From NCBI RefSeq assembly GCF_002312805.1, contig NZ_NMUA01000008.1:1-64000 (forward strand): a stretch of 64,000 nt of DNA. Reading direction: 5' to 3'. The position numbers were made by a program, and so were the translations under genes. The notes under the pieces are model-generated. The model was given only the letters and a program-made list of their open reading frames with translations. It was not told the DNA's origin and made no database searches. This DNA is from Sphingobium sp. D43FB. GTDB taxonomy: Bacteria; Pseudomonadota; Alphaproteobacteria; Sphingomonadales; Sphingomonadaceae. Numbering within the stretch: the first letter of the stretch is position 1; each line of letters begins with the position of its first letter. Shown here piece after piece: positions 41,210 to 51,313 of the stretch.

Positions 41210-42783
41210 GCAGCAGCGACCAGCTTGCCATCGACGCGGCGCGTCAAGCCGAGCGGGTTGGCGTCCTGCAAGGCGGCTGGCAACAGCGCGTCAGGCACGT
41301 CCTGATAGCAGACGGGACGCAGGAAGCGCATCATCGCCAGCGTGCCGACCGAGGTCGAGCGGCCATCGGCGGTCGACGGGAAAGGACCACCATGCACCAT
41401 CGCATGGGTCACTTCGACGCCGGTGGGCCAGCCGTTGGTCAGGATGCGGCCGACTTTGCGCGACAGCACGGGGAGCAGCTTCGCGGCGTCGGCATTGTCG
41501 GCTTCGGTCAGCTGAAGCGTAGCGGTCAGCTGGCCTTCGAGACCGGCGATGGTCGCGATGACTTCCTCGATGCTGCTGCATTTGATCAAAACGGACGACG
41601 AACCGAACACTTCTTCGGCCAGAAGCGGGTTGGCCCCGAAGGTCGCCGAGTCGGTCGCGAAGAAGGCGGCCTGGCCACGGTTGCAGCCTTCCGCTTCGGT
41701 GCCGCGAGCGACGGTGGTGACGCCATCTGCGCCGGACAGGGCAGCGACGCCCTTTTCATAGGCTTCGTGGATGCCGGGCGTCAGCATGACCTGCGGCTGG
41801 GCACCCGACATGGCTTGGGCGGCGGCTGCGACGAACGTGTCGAGGTCCGGGCCGTCAAGCGCGATGACGAGGCCGGGGTTGGTGCAGAACTGGCCCGACC
41901 CCATGGTCAGCGAGCCGACGAATGCCGTGCCCATGGCTTCGGCCCGTTCGGCGAGAGCGCCGGGGAGCAGGACGACCGGGTTGATGCTCGACATTTCAGC
42001 ATAGACCGGGATCGGTTCGTTGCGTTCCGCCGCGATCTTCATGAGCGCAACGCCACCACCGCGCGATCCGGTGAAGCCGACCGCCTTGACGCGGGGATCA
42101 GCGACCAGGGCGCCACCCAGCGCGCGGTTGGCGCCGGGCAGGTAGGAGAAGACGCCTTCATGCAGGCCACAGGCCTTGACCGCTGCCTGGATGGCGCGGG
42201 CGACCAGTTCGCCGGTGCCGGGATGGGCGCTATGGCCCTTGACGATGACAGGCGAACCAGCGGCGAAGGCCGATGCCGTGTCACCGCCCGCGACCGAGAA
42301 GGCGAGCGGGAAGTTGGACGCGCCGAACACGGCGACCGGGCCGACCGAATGGTTGACGCGGCGCAGGTCTGCGCGGGGCATCGGCGCGCGGTCGGGCATG
42401 GCGGGGTCGATCGTGGCATCGAACCAGTCACCAAGGCGTACATAGCTGGCGAACAAGCGCAACTGGCCGACTGTGCGGCCCCGCTCGCCTTCCAGACGGG
42501 CGCGCGGCAGGCCGGATTCGGCCATCGCGGTTTCGATCAGCAGGTCGCCGATGGCGACGATATTGTCCGCGACGGTTTCCAGGAAAGTCGCGCGGGCGTC
42601 GGGTACCAAGGTCGAAAAGCTATCGAACGCGGCATCGGCCAGCTTGGCGGCTTCTTCGACTTCGGCGGGCATGGCGCTGGAGAAGGCGACGTCGCCCTTT
42701 TCGCCGGTCGCCGGGTTGATGGCGTAGAAAGTCTCTCCGCCCTGACGCTCGTTTGCGCCGATGAGGATGGCTCCGTTGAACAT
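41206..42783 (-). CDS. NADP+ aldehyde dehydrogenase (2,5-dioxovalerate / KGSA dehydrogenase type)
   Basis: The protein has 525 residues from ATG 42783, with AGGAG 6 nt upstream. The catalytic region GSLTMGSGQFCTNPG has the nucleophilic Cys, and FGASNFPLAFSVAGGDTASA is the coenzyme region of the ketoglutarate semialdehyde dehydrogenase group. It would convert 2,5-dioxopentanoate to 2-oxoglutarate, the last step of oxidative pentose or hexarate catabolism. Confidence 0.9.
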   Translation of the reverse strand: MFNGAILIGANERQGGETFYAINPATGEKGDVAFSSAMPAEVEEAAKLADAAFDSFSTLVPDARATFLETVADNIVAIGDLLIETAMAESGLPRARLEGERGRTVGQLRLFASYVRLGDWFDATIDPAMPDRAPMPRADLRRVNHSVGPVAVFGASNFPLAFSVAGGDTASAFAAGSPVIVKGHSAHPGTGELVARAIQAAVKACGLHEGVFSYLPGANRALGGALVADPRVKAVGFTGSRGGGVALMKIAAERNEPIPVYAEMSSINPVVLLPGALAERAEAMGTAFVGSLTMGSGQFCTNPGLVIALDGPDLDTFVAAAAQAMSGAQPQVMLTPGIHEAYEKGVAALSGADGVTTVARGTEAEGCNRGQAAFFATDSATFGANPLLAEEVFGSSSVLIKCSSIEEVIATIAGLEGQLTATLQLTEADNADAAKLLPVLSRKVGRILTNGWPTGVEVTHAMVHGGPFPSTADGRSTSVGTLAMMRFLRPVCYQDVPDALLPAALQDANPLGLTRRVDGKLVAAA

Positions 42784-42811
42784 GGGATTCTCCTGAAATT
42801 GGTTCATGATG

Positions 42812-42839
42812 CTGTTCCCCGGCGCGGGCCGGGGAACAG
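42812..42839. repeat. Short palindromic repeat between dehydratase and aldehyde dehydrogenase genes
   Basis: The palindrome CTGTTCCCCGGC with GCGG spacer and GCCGGGGAACAG lies in the 64-bp intergenic space of the operon, about 30 bp before the aldehyde dehydrogenase start. It shares its core with the 16.26-kb repeat. Confidence 0.75.
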
Positions 42840-42847
42840 GGAAGGGA

Positions 42848-44650
42848 TCAGTGATTGTCGCGCGGCAGGCCCATGGTCTGGGCGATGCGCTGATATTTTT
42901 CTGCGCCTTCGAGGATCGCGCCGGTATCCATCTGGCCAACGACCGACCGCTGGATTTCCTGCCACGGCGTTTGCGACGCGGGATATTTGAACCCGCCAGC
43001 GGCCTCCAGCTTTGCGCGGCGTTCCGCCAGTTCCTCGTCCGAAATCAGCACGTTGACCGTGCCGGTGTTGAGATCCATCCGCACCCGGTCGCCGGTTTCG
43101 AGCAGCGCGAGGCCGCCCATGGCCGCGGCTTCGGGCGAAGCGTTGAGGATCGACGGGCTGCCCGACGTTCCCGATTGGCGACCATCGCCGATGCAGGGCA
43201 GGGCCGAAACGCCTTCGGTGATGAGATAGGCAGGCGGACGCATGTTTACAACTTCGGCTGCACCCGGATAGCCGATCGGCCCCGCGCCGCGCATGAAGAG
43301 CAAGGTCTGATCGGTGATGCCGACCGAGGGATCGTCGATGCGGTGATGATAATCCTCCGGCCCGTCGAACACGACCGCCGGGCCTTCAAAGGCATTGGGG
43401 TCTTCGGGATTGGAGAGGTAGCGGTCGCGGAATTCCGGGCTGATGACGCTCGTCTTCATGACGGCGGCGTCGAACAGATTGCCCGACAGGACCAGGAAGC
43501 CTGCATCCTCGACCAAAGGCTGGTCGAAGGGCCGGATGACCTTTTCGTCTTCGATTTCCACGCCACGGCAATTGTCGCCCATGGTCTTGCCATTGACGGT
43601 CATCACATCCTCATGGATCAACCCCTGCGCGATCAGCTGGGCCACCACGGCGGGGACGCCACCGGCGCGATAATAATCCTCACCCAGATATTCGCCCGCA
43701 GGCTGGAGGTTGACCAGCAGCGGGATCTTGTGACCGACCGTCTCCCAATCCTTGAGCGGCAGGTCGACGCCGATATGGCGGGCGATCGCGGCCAGATGGA
43801 TCGGCGCGTTGGTCGATCCGCCGATGGCGCTGTTGACCATGATCGCATTGTGGAAAGCCTCGCGGGTCAGGATGTCGGAGGGCTTCAGATCCTCGGCCAC
43901 CATCTCGACGATGCGCTTGCCGGTCAGATAAGCGACTTCCTGGCGATCGCGATAGGGGGCCGGGATCGCGGCCGATCCGGGCAGCATCATGCCCAGCGCT
44001 TCGGCGAGCGAGTTCATGGTCGAGGCGGTGCCCATCGTGTTGCAATAGCCGGTCGACGGGGCGGAGGAGGCGACGAGCTTGATGAAGCCTTCATCGTCGA
44101 TCTTGCCCGCCGCCAGCAACTGGCGTGCTTTCCAGACGATCGTGCCCGAACCGGTGCGCTCGCCCTTGAACCAGCCGTTCAGCATCGGGCCGACCGACAG
44201 CGCAATGGCGGGGATGTTGACGGTGGCGGCGGCCATCAGCAGCGCCGGTGTGGTCTTGTCGCAGCCGGTGGTCAGGATCACGCCATCGAGCGGATAACCG
44301 TACATGGCCTCGACCAGGCCGAGATAGGCGAGGTTGCGGTCAAGGCCGGCGGTCGGGCGCTTGCCGGTTTCCTGGATCGGATGGACCGGAAATTCGAGCG
44401 CAATGCCGCCCATTTCGCGGATGCCGTCGCGCATGCGTTCGGCCAGGACTATATGGTGGCGGTTGCAGGGCGACAGGTCGCTGCCGGTCTGGGCGATGCC
44501 GATGATCGGCTTGCCGCTACGCAGTTCGTCGAGGCTGAGGCCGAAATTGAGATAGCGCTCCAAATAGAGCGCTGTCATGTCGATATTGTCGGGGTTGTCG
44601 AACCAGGCGCGGCTACGCAGTTTTGGGGCGGAGTTGGACGAATCGCTCAT
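42848..44650 (-). CDS. IlvD/Edd-family sugar-acid dehydratase (arabonate dehydratase type)
   Basis: The protein has 600 residues from ATG 44650 with AGGATG upstream. Fe-S ligands are visible in [23 protein letters not shown] and [19 protein letters not shown]. The length and the [20 protein letters not shown] segment fit the pentonate/hexonate dehydratase branch rather than IlvD or Edd proper. It is the first gene of the operon; the 223-bp gap before the heme A synthase gene must hold its promoter (AT-rich patch at about 44700-44730). Confidence 0.88.
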   Translation of the reverse strand: MSDSSNSAPKLRSRAWFDNPDNIDMTALYLERYLNFGLSLDELRSGKPIIGIAQTGSDLSPCNRHHIVLAERMRDGIREMGGIALEFPVHPIQETGKRPTAGLDRNLAYLGLVEAMYGYPLDGVILTTGCDKTTPALLMAAATVNIPAIALSVGPMLNGWFKGERTGSGTIVWKARQLLAAGKIDDEGFIKLVASSAPSTGYCNTMGTASTMNSLAEALGMMLPGSAAIPAPYRDRQEVAYLTGKRIVEMVAEDLKPSDILTREAFHNAIMVNSAIGGSTNAPIHLAAIARHIGVDLPLKDWETVGHKIPLLVNLQPAGEYLGEDYYRAGGVPAVVAQLIAQGLIHEDVMTVNGKTMGDNCRGVEIEDEKVIRPFDQPLVEDAGFLVLSGNLFDAAVMKTSVISPEFRDRYLSNPEDPNAFEGPAVVFDGPEDYHHRIDDPSVGITDQTLLFMRGAGPIGYPGAAEVVNMRPPAYLITEGVSALPCIGDGRQSGTSGSPSILNASPEAAAMGGLALLETGDRVRMDLNTGTVNVLISDEELAERRAKLEAAGGFKYPASQTPWQEIQRSVVGQMDTGAILEGAEKYQRIAQTMGLPRDNH

Positions 44651-44873
44651 TGGGGCATCCTGACGAGAATAAGGCATGGCGCTTTTTGCGCGCTCGCCAT
44701 TCCGATATACTCATACAAATACAGTTTCAAGCGTGCATGCGACCGATGCCGCAAATTTGGCGTCGATCCGGGGCGCGCACCGCCGCTTGCGTAGCCGACC
44801 CGGCGGCTGGCCTGCCCATTTGTCAAGCGCATGCGCTCTTGAAACGCGCCAGGCATCGGCGCATGGACCGGCC

Positions 44874-45914
44874 ATGACCGCGACCTTCCCCCGATCGTCC
44901 GCCGCGCCTGCGCCGCGCGCCATCGCCCGCTGGCTGCTATCGGTAGCAGCGCTTGTGTTCCTCATGGTCGTGGTCGGCGGGATCACGCGCCTGACCGAAT
45001 CCGGCCTGTCGATCACGCAATGGAAGCCGATCACCGGGGCCATTCCCCCGCTGACCCATGAACAATGGATGGAGGCGTTTCGCCTCTACCAGCAAATCCC
45101 CGAATATCAGCAGATCAACCGGGGCATGAGCCTCAATGATTTCCAGTTCATCTTCTTCTGGGAATGGGCGCATCGGTTGCTGGGGCGGGTGATCGGATTG
45201 GCCTTTGCTCTGCCCTTGCTGTGGTTCGCGTGGAAGCGCGCCATTCCGCAGGGCTATGGCTGGCGGCTGGTGGCGCTGCTGGCGCTCGGCGGATTGCAGG
45301 GGGCGATCGGCTGGTGGATGGTACAGTCGGGCTTGTCGGAACGCACCGACGTGAGCCATTATCGGCTGGCCGTGCATTTGCTCAATGCGCTGCTGATCAT
45401 CGGTGGGTTGGTGTGGACCGCGCTCGACCTATTGATGCTGGCGCGCGACCGCAATGCGCGCCCGGCGACGCTGCGGCCCTTCGCGTTGGTCGTGCTGATC
45501 GGGCTGTTCGTGCAATTGCTGTTCGGGGCATTCACCGCCGGGCTGAATGCGGGCTATGTCGCCAACACCTGGCCGCTGATGAATGACCGTTTCGTGCCGG
45601 ACGGCATGGCCTGGATGGGGTCGCTATGGGCGACGCTGTCAAGCGACCCTTATCTCGTCCATTTCATCCATCGCTGGTGGGCCTGGGGTGCCGCCATCCT
45701 GGCCGTGATGCTGGCGCGCCGGGCCAAGCGGGCTGGACAGCGCGGTGCGTCGATCGCGATCAATGCCAGCGTAGGTACGCAAATCCTGCTGGGGATAGCC
45801 ACGGTGATGAGCGGTATCGCGCTGCCGCTCGCCGTGCTGCATCAGGCGGTCGGCGCGATCGTTGTGGCGGCGCTCGCATGGGGCGCGCACAGCATCGGAC
45901 GACGCCGGGGTTAG
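44874..45914 (+). CDS. ctaA: Heme A synthase (Cox15/CtaA)
   Basis: The 346-residue protein from ATG 44874 has eight helices with the conserved histidines in WEWAHRLLGR, SHYRLAVHLLNALL, VHFIHRWWAWGAA and VLHQAVGA. The N-terminal GGITRLTESGLSITQWKPIT is a Cox15 hallmark. It converts heme O to heme A for aa3 oxidase. It stands alone here, away from oxidase genes, apart from the tiny CoxIV-like gene 2.3 kb further on. Confidence 0.95.
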   Translation: MTATFPRSSAAPAPRAIARWLLSVAALVFLMVVVGGITRLTESGLSITQWKPITGAIPPLTHEQWMEAFRLYQQIPEYQQINRGMSLNDFQFIFFWEWAHRLLGRVIGLAFALPLLWFAWKRAIPQGYGWRLVALLALGGLQGAIGWWMVQSGLSERTDVSHYRLAVHLLNALLIIGGLVWTALDLLMLARDRNARPATLRPFALVVLIGLFVQLLFGAFTAGLNAGYVANTWPLMNDRFVPDGMAWMGSLWATLSSDPYLVHFIHRWWAWGAAILAVMLARRAKRAGQRGASIAINASVGTQILLGIATVMSGIALPLAVLHQAVGAIVVAALAWGAHSIGRRRG

Positions 45915-45924
45915 AGCGTCAGCC

Positions 45925-46551
45925 TCAGGGCTTCGGCGCGCTCGCCGCATTGGCGGCGGCTTCGGGCGCGGCGGCCGGTGTCGCGGCGGGCAATAGTCGC
46001 AGGCTCCGCAACAGCGCGTCCGATATGCTCTGATATTGTTCGCTCAGCATTTCGGGATAGACGAAGGTCGCCGTCACGATCGATCCGTCCGGCTGGCGCA
46101 GCAGACGCACGGCGACATTATTGCCTTCGCCGTCATTGGCGGTGCCGCGATATTCATTGTCGCCGATGAAATCGCCATCGACGCCTTCGGCCCCGTCGCT
46201 GACCGCCTCGACAATCTGTTGCAATGTCTGGTCGCCGTCATTCTTCTGCCAGAAGACGCGCACGTCCGCGCCGGCACCGGGATCTTCATAGACCACGCCA
46301 TCGGCATTGCTGGCGCTTTCATCCTTCACCCAGCCTTCGGGCAGCGTGACGGAAAAGCCGCGCGCGGCATTCACATATTCGAGCGATTCGAGGCCTTCGT
46401 CGCTCTGCTGCGTGGCGAGTGCTTCTGCCGCGGCGGCATTGGCGGCGGCGGCCAATTCCTCCTGGCTCGGCATATCGGCAACCGGCTCGGTGCGGCCGCA
46501 GGCGGCGAGCAACAGGAAGGGCAGGCAAGCGGTAAGGGGAAAACGGTTCAT
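45925..46551 (-). CDS. Hypothetical lipoprotein
   Basis: The protein has 208 residues from ATG 46551. Signal peptide with lipobox LLAAC (Cys18). The mature part has an Ala-rich coiled region and then a compact domain with RGFSVTLPEGWVKDESAS and DVRVFWQKNDG, like small PsbP/Mog1-type envelope domains. It ends in an Ala/Pro tail. Function unknown. It converges with heme A synthase. Confidence 0.75.
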   Translation of the reverse strand: MNRFPLTACLPFLLLAACGRTEPVADMPSQEELAAAANAAAAEALATQQSDEGLESLEYVNAARGFSVTLPEGWVKDESASNADGVVYEDPGAGADVRVFWQKNDGDQTLQQIVEAVSDGAEGVDGDFIGDNEYRGTANDGEGNNVAVRLLRQPDGSIVTATFVYPEMLSEQYQSISDALLRSLRLLPAATPAAAPEAAANAASAPKP

Positions 46552-46629
46552 GCGCGATCCAAAGCATAGGCGCGGCGATAATTCAACGACATTGCCCGAG
46601 AGGAGGCGACAGGACGTCATGTTCACCGG

Positions 46630-48075
46630 TCAGGCGGCGCTGTCGATGCCCAGTTCGGCCAGTTTGCGGTAAAGGGTAGATCGCCCGATCCCCAGCCGTC
46701 GGGCGACCTCCGTCATGCGACCGCGATAATGGCCGATGGCGAGGCGGATGACGTCCGCTTCGATGTCCGCAAGCTGGCGGACATGGCCGTCGCCCTCGAA
46801 CAGGGTAATGCCTGCGCCGTCGCGGTGCGGCTGATTGGCGGCGCGCGGGCGGATGGACAAGCGATCGAGCGGGTCGCTCGCCTTGATCTGAGCGGCGATC
46901 TGCGGGAAATCCTGCGGCGTAAGGGCGTCGCCCTCGCATAGCACGGCGGCGCGGAACAGCGCGTTCTGAAGCTGGCGGACATTGCCGGGCCAGCCATGCT
47001 GCATCAGCAGCGCAAGCGCATCGTCGGTGAGGCCGAGGCCACGCAAGCCCGGCTGCGCGGCGATCCGCGTCAGCAGGTGGCGGCACAAAGCCGGAATGTC
47101 GCCCATGCGTTCGCGCAACGGCGGGATGGTGAGTTGGACGACGTTGAGGCGGTAGTAGAGATCCTCGCGGAAGCGCCCGGCCTCAATCTCTTCGGCGAGC
47201 TTTTTGTTGGTGGCAGCGATGACGCGCACATCGACATGGATCGGGCGGCGCGCGCCGATCGGTTGGACTTCGCCATCCTGCAGAACGCGAAGCAATTTGA
47301 CCTGCGCATCGAGCGGCATCTCGCTGACTTCGTCGAGAAATATGGTGCCCATGTCGGCGCTGGCAAATTTGCCGACATGCCGGTCGAAAGCACCGGTGAA
47401 GGCGCCGCGTTCATGGCCGAACAGTTCCGATTCGACCAGGTTGGCGGGGATGGCACCGCAATTGACGGTGACCATCGCCTGTTTGTGGCGGGGCGAAGCG
47501 GCGTGGATGGCGCGCGCGATCACATCCTTGCCGACGCCGCTTTCGCCCTCGATCAAGACGGGCACGCGGGCGCGCGCTGCCTTGGCCGCGATGGCAAGGG
47601 CCGCGCGGAATTGCGGCGCGGAGCCGACGACATCCTCGAAGGAGAGGGGGGCGGTGATCTTTTCTGTGAGTGGGCGCAGTTCGCCGTCGCTGCCATCGGT
47701 GAGCGTGGCATTGAGTGCGGCAAGCAGGCGTTCGGGCGCGATCGGCTTGGACAGATAGTCGGTGGCCCCGGCCCGCATGGCATCGACCGCGACGGCGACA
47801 TTATTGTGGGCGGTGAGGATCAGGATCGGCAGAGCGGGGCGACGGGTGCGAATCTCGCCGACCAAGCCGGCTGGCTCATAATCCGGGCTCCATTGGTCGA
47901 GGATGATCGCATCAAGCTGCATCCCGTCCTGCGTGCCGAGCATCGCGATGGCGGTTTCATTGTCGCCTGCAAAGATCGTGCGCCAGCCCGCACGCGCCGC
48001 GAGTGCCGATACCAGCCGCCGCTGCGCCGGTTCGTCGTCGATCAACATCAGCATTGGTATGCCGTCGCGCGCCAT
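46630..48075 (-). CDS. Sigma-54-dependent response regulator (NtrC family)
   Basis: The protein has 481 residues from ATG 48075 with GAGGGG upstream. It has a receiver domain (LMLIDDEPAQ, phospho-acceptor Asp60 in AIILDQW), an AAA+ domain with Walker A GESGVGKD, the sigma-54 loop ERGAFTGAFDR, Walker B GTIFLDEVSE, and a C-terminal Fis-type HTH (MTEVARRLGIGRSTLYRKLA). No histidine kinase gene is adjacent. Targets would be sigma-54 promoters elsewhere. Confidence 0.95.
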   Translation of the reverse strand: MARDGIPMLMLIDDEPAQRRLVSALAARAGWRTIFAGDNETAIAMLGTQDGMQLDAIILDQWSPDYEPAGLVGEIRTRRPALPILILTAHNNVAVAVDAMRAGATDYLSKPIAPERLLAALNATLTDGSDGELRPLTEKITAPLSFEDVVGSAPQFRAALAIAAKAARARVPVLIEGESGVGKDVIARAIHAASPRHKQAMVTVNCGAIPANLVESELFGHERGAFTGAFDRHVGKFASADMGTIFLDEVSEMPLDAQVKLLRVLQDGEVQPIGARRPIHVDVRVIAATNKKLAEEIEAGRFREDLYYRLNVVQLTIPPLRERMGDIPALCRHLLTRIAAQPGLRGLGLTDDALALLMQHGWPGNVRQLQNALFRAAVLCEGDALTPQDFPQIAAQIKASDPLDRLSIRPRAANQPHRDGAGITLFEGDGHVRQLADIEADVIRLAIGHYRGRMTEVARRLGIGRSTLYRKLAELGIDSAA

Positions 48076-48230
48076 TCGCACCCCTCAATTGCAACAGGCG
48101 ACCGACGATAGGGACGCGGGGTAAAGGCGCGCTTAACTGCGAAAGATTTTCTTGGCCTTGGGCGGGTTGAGGGGGGGGCAGGTTGCGGATAAGAGGTTGG
48201 CCTGATTTTACCACAATAGGGAGACCCAGC

Positions 48231-48356
48231 ATGGCCACGGACGGAAATATCAAGGATGCGACCCAGACCTATTCGGGGTTTGTGGGTCTGATGAAGTGGG
48301 GCACGATCGCCTCGGTGGCGGTGGCCGCGATCGTGGTGCTGCTGATCTCCAGCTAA
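48231..48356 (+). CDS. aa3-type cytochrome c oxidase subunit IV (41 residues)
   Basis: This short gene reads MATDGNIKDATQTYSGFVGL, then a single membrane helix TIASVAVAAIVVLLISS. The DATQTYSGF and LMKWGT motifs match the bacterial aa3 CoxIV family, a tiny subunit of the oxidase. GGGAG lies 8 nt upstream. In sphingomonads it commonly precedes the transhydrogenase genes, as here (36 bp to pntA). Confidence 0.88.
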   Translation: MATDGNIKDATQTYSGFVGLMKWGTIASVAVAAIVVLLISS

Positions 48357-48392
48357 GCACGGCGCGACGAACAGGGAGGGGATGCCATAATA

Positions 48393-49514
48393 ATGAAAAT
48401 AGCAGTGGTGAAAGAGCAGGCAGCGGGCGAAGCCCGTGTTGCCGCGACGCCGGAGACGGTGAAGAAGTTTATCGGCCTTGGCGCGCAGGTCGCTGTCGAG
48501 GCGGGGGCCGGGCTGACTGCGTCGATCGCCGATGCCGACTATGTGGCGGCGGGGGCTACCGTCGCCGATCGAGCCGCGACGGTGGCAGGCGCGGATATCG
48601 TGCTGGGCGTGCAGGGGCCGGACGTGGCCAGCCTGTCGGGCGTGAACCCAGGTGCCTGGATCGTGGCAGGGCTTAACCCGTTCGGTGACCGGGCACGGGT
48701 CGATGCCTATGCGGCGGCCGGCTATGAGGCGCTGGCGATGGAGTTCATGCCGCGCATCACGCGTGCGCAGTCGATGGATATCCTGTCGTCCCAGTCGAAC
48801 CTGTCGGGTTACAAGGCTGTGCTGGATGCTGCCGCCGAATATGGCCGGGCCTTTCCGATGATGATGACGGCGGCGGGCACGGTGTCGGCCGCGCGCGTCT
48901 TCATCATGGGTGTGGGCGTGGCAGGCCTGCAGGCGATCGCCACCGCCAAGCGGCTGGGTGCGCAGGTCAGCGCGACGGACGTGCGCGCCGCGACCAAGGA
49001 GCAGATCGAGTCGCTGGGTGCCAAGGCGATCTTCGTCGAGAAGGTCGCGGGCATCGAGGGCGAAGGATCGGGCGGCTATGCCACCGAAATGTCCGATGAA
49101 TATAAGGCCGCGCAGGCCGAACTCGTGTCCGCGCATATCGCCAAGCAGGACATCGTCATCACCACGGCGCTCATTCCGGGGCGGCCCGCGCCGCGCCTGA
49201 TCAGCGACGCGCAGATCGCGACGATGAAGCCGGGCAGCGTGATCGTCGATCTGGCGGTCGAGCAGGGCGGCAATGTCGAGGGTGCTGTGCCCGGCGAAGT
49301 GGTCCTGCGCCACGGCGTCAAGATCGTGGGCCACCGCAATGTGCCGTCGCGGCTGGCGGCGGACACGTCCGCTTTGTTCTCGCGCAACCTGTTCAACTTC
49401 CTGTCCGCCTTCTGGGACAAGGAAAAGGGCGCGCCGGTGCTGGACGAAGAAATCGGCAACGCCATCCGCCTGACGCAGGGCGGCAAGGTCGTGAACGAGC
49501 GGCTGCTCGGTTAG
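48393..49514 (+). CDS. pntA: NAD(P) transhydrogenase alpha subunit, part 1
   Basis: The 373-residue NAD-binding domain I begins MKIAVVKEQAAGEARVAATP, with MMMTAAGTVSAARVFIMGVG, the VAGLQAIATAKRLGAQVSAT Rossmann segment and GSVIVDLAVEQGGNVE. It works in the cytoplasm and passes hydride to NADP on PntB. The alpha subunit is split, as in Rhodospirillum: the membrane part is the next gene. Confidence 0.95.
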   Translation: MKIAVVKEQAAGEARVAATPETVKKFIGLGAQVAVEAGAGLTASIADADYVAAGATVADRAATVAGADIVLGVQGPDVASLSGVNPGAWIVAGLNPFGDRARVDAYAAAGYEALAMEFMPRITRAQSMDILSSQSNLSGYKAVLDAAAEYGRAFPMMMTAAGTVSAARVFIMGVGVAGLQAIATAKRLGAQVSATDVRAATKEQIESLGAKAIFVEKVAGIEGEGSGGYATEMSDEYKAAQAELVSAHIAKQDIVITTALIPGRPAPRLISDAQIATMKPGSVIVDLAVEQGGNVEGAVPGEVVLRHGVKIVGHRNVPSRLAADTSALFSRNLFNFLSAFWDKEKGAPVLDEEIGNAIRLTQGGKVVNERLLG

Positions 49515-49587
49515 GGGAATCGCCCGTTCGCGCCATGCGCGTTCGGGCCAACGTCCCGCAGCCAAATCGGGACGAACGGGGAGTAGG

Positions 49588-49875
49588 ATGATGGACTTTA
49601 TTTCCATCCTGTCGGTTTTCGTGCTGGCATGTTTCGTCGGCTATTATGTGGTGTGGTCGGTGACGCCCGCGCTGCATACGCCGTTGATGGCGGTCACTAA
49701 CGCCATTTCATCTGTCATCATCGTCGGTGCGCTGGTCGCGTCGGCGGAGGCGGGGAGTGCGGCGGCCAAATATCTGGGGCTGCTCGCGGTGGTCTTTGCA
49801 TCGGTCAACATCTTCGGCGGCTTTGCGGTCACTGAGCGGATGCTGGCGATGTACAAGAAGAAGGAGCGCAAGTGA
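49588..49875 (+). CDS. pntA2: NAD(P) transhydrogenase alpha subunit, part 2 (membrane)
   Basis: The 95-residue protein has three membrane helices (LSVFVLACFVGYYVVWSV; MAVTNAISSVIIVGALVAS; LGLLAVVFASVNIFGGFAVT). It overlaps pntB by 4 bp. It forms part of the proton channel with PntB. Confidence 0.92.
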   Translation: MMDFISILSVFVLACFVGYYVVWSVTPALHTPLMAVTNAISSVIIVGALVASAEAGSAAAKYLGLLAVVFASVNIFGGFAVTERMLAMYKKKERK

Positions 49876-51296
49876 TGCATGAGATCGCACAGATCCCATG
49901 GGGCGTGAGCCTCGCTTATCTGGTCGCAGGCGTCCTGTTCATCCTGGCCCTTCGTGGCCTCTCCAGCCCGGCCACCAGCCGTCGCGGCAACCGTATGGGC
50001 ATGATCGGCATGGCGATTGCCGTCGCCACCACGCTTTATACCCATGATGTGGTGAGCCTGCCCGAAATCATCGGGGCTATCGTCATCGGCGGCGGCATCG
50101 GCTTCATCATCGCACGGCGGATCGCGATGACCGACATGCCGCAGCTTGTCGCGGCGTTCCACAGCCTGGTCGGCATGGCCGCGGTGCTGGTGGGCGCAGC
50201 GGCGTTCCTCAACCCTGGAGCGTTTGGGATTCTGGATGCCGTGACGGGTGAAATCCATGGTGCCAGCCGCATCGAAATGGGTCTGGGCGTCGCCATCGGC
50301 GCGATCACCTTCTCCGGTTCGGTGATCGCCTTCCTGAAGCTCAACGGCAATATGTCGGGCAAGCCGATCATGCTGCCGGGGCGGCATGTCATCAACCTGG
50401 GCACGCTGGCGGCGATATTGGGCCTGATCGCCTATTTCGTGACCGATCAAAGCCCCTGGATTTTCTGGACCGTAACGGCGCTCAGCTTCATCATCGGCTT
50501 CCTGCTGATCATCCCGATCGGTGGGGCGGACATGCCGGTCGTGGTGTCGATGCTCAACAGCTATTCGGGCTGGGCTGCCGCCGCGATGGGCTTTACGCTG
50601 GGCAACAGCGCGATGATCATCACCGGCGCGCTGGTGGGATCGTCGGGCGCGATCCTGTCCTACATCATGTGCAAGGCGATGAATCGCAGCTTCATCAGCG
50701 TGATCGCGGGAGGCTTCGGCGCGGAGTCCGGGCCTTCGGGCGCAGGTGGGCCGGTTATCGACCGTCCCTACAAGCGCGGCTCGGCCGAGGATGCTGCCTT
50801 CCTGATGAAGCAGGCCGACAGCGTCATCATCGTGCCGGGCTATGGCATGGCGGTGAGCCAGGCCCAGCATGCGCTGCGCGAGATGGGCGACCTGCTCAAG
50901 AAGGAAGGCGTCAGCGTCAAATATGCGATCCATCCCGTCGCGGGCCGTATGCCAGGGCATATGAACGTGCTGCTGGCCGAAGCGAACGTATCCTATGACG
51001 AAGTGTTCGAGTTGGAGGACATCAACAGCGAGTTCGGCCAGTGCGACGTCGCCTTCGTCATCGGTGCGAACGACGTCACCAATCCGGCGGCCAAGACCGA
51101 CAAGACGTCGCCCATCTATGGCATGCCGATTTTGGACGTCGCCAACGCCAAGTCGGTGCTGTTCGTCAAGCGCTCCATGGGCGGAGCGGGCTATGCCGGC
51201 GTCGACAATGAAGTCTTCTACATGGACAACACCATGATGCTGCTGGCCGATGCCAAGAAGATGGTCGAGGAAATCGTCAAGGGGCTTGCCCATTAA
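49872..51296 (+). CDS. pntB: NAD(P) transhydrogenase beta subunit
   Basis: The 474-residue protein has an N-terminal membrane domain (nine helices) and a C-terminal NADP-binding domain with IIVPGYGMAVSQAQHALREM, VAGRMPGHMNVLLAEANV and FVIGANDVTNPAAK. With pntA/pntA2 it makes NADPH from NADH driven by the proton gradient. Confidence 0.95.
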   Translation: MMHEIAQIPWGVSLAYLVAGVLFILALRGLSSPATSRRGNRMGMIGMAIAVATTLYTHDVVSLPEIIGAIVIGGGIGFIIARRIAMTDMPQLVAAFHSLVGMAAVLVGAAAFLNPGAFGILDAVTGEIHGASRIEMGLGVAIGAITFSGSVIAFLKLNGNMSGKPIMLPGRHVINLGTLAAILGLIAYFVTDQSPWIFWTVTALSFIIGFLLIIPIGGADMPVVVSMLNSYSGWAAAAMGFTLGNSAMIITGALVGSSGAILSYIMCKAMNRSFISVIAGGFGAESGPSGAGGPVIDRPYKRGSAEDAAFLMKQADSVIIVPGYGMAVSQAQHALREMGDLLKKEGVSVKYAIHPVAGRMPGHMNVLLAEANVSYDEVFELEDINSEFGQCDVAFVIGANDVTNPAAKTDKTSPIYGMPILDVANAKSVLFVKRSMGGAGYAGVDNEVFYMDNTMMLLADAKKMVEEIVKGLAH

Positions 51297-51313
51297 GCCA
51301 ACCTCTCCTTCCC

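Noticed and set aside
42806-44794. A 662-codon plus-strand frame
   Set aside because: It is antisense to the IlvD/Edd dehydratase, which has all its Fe-S cysteines.
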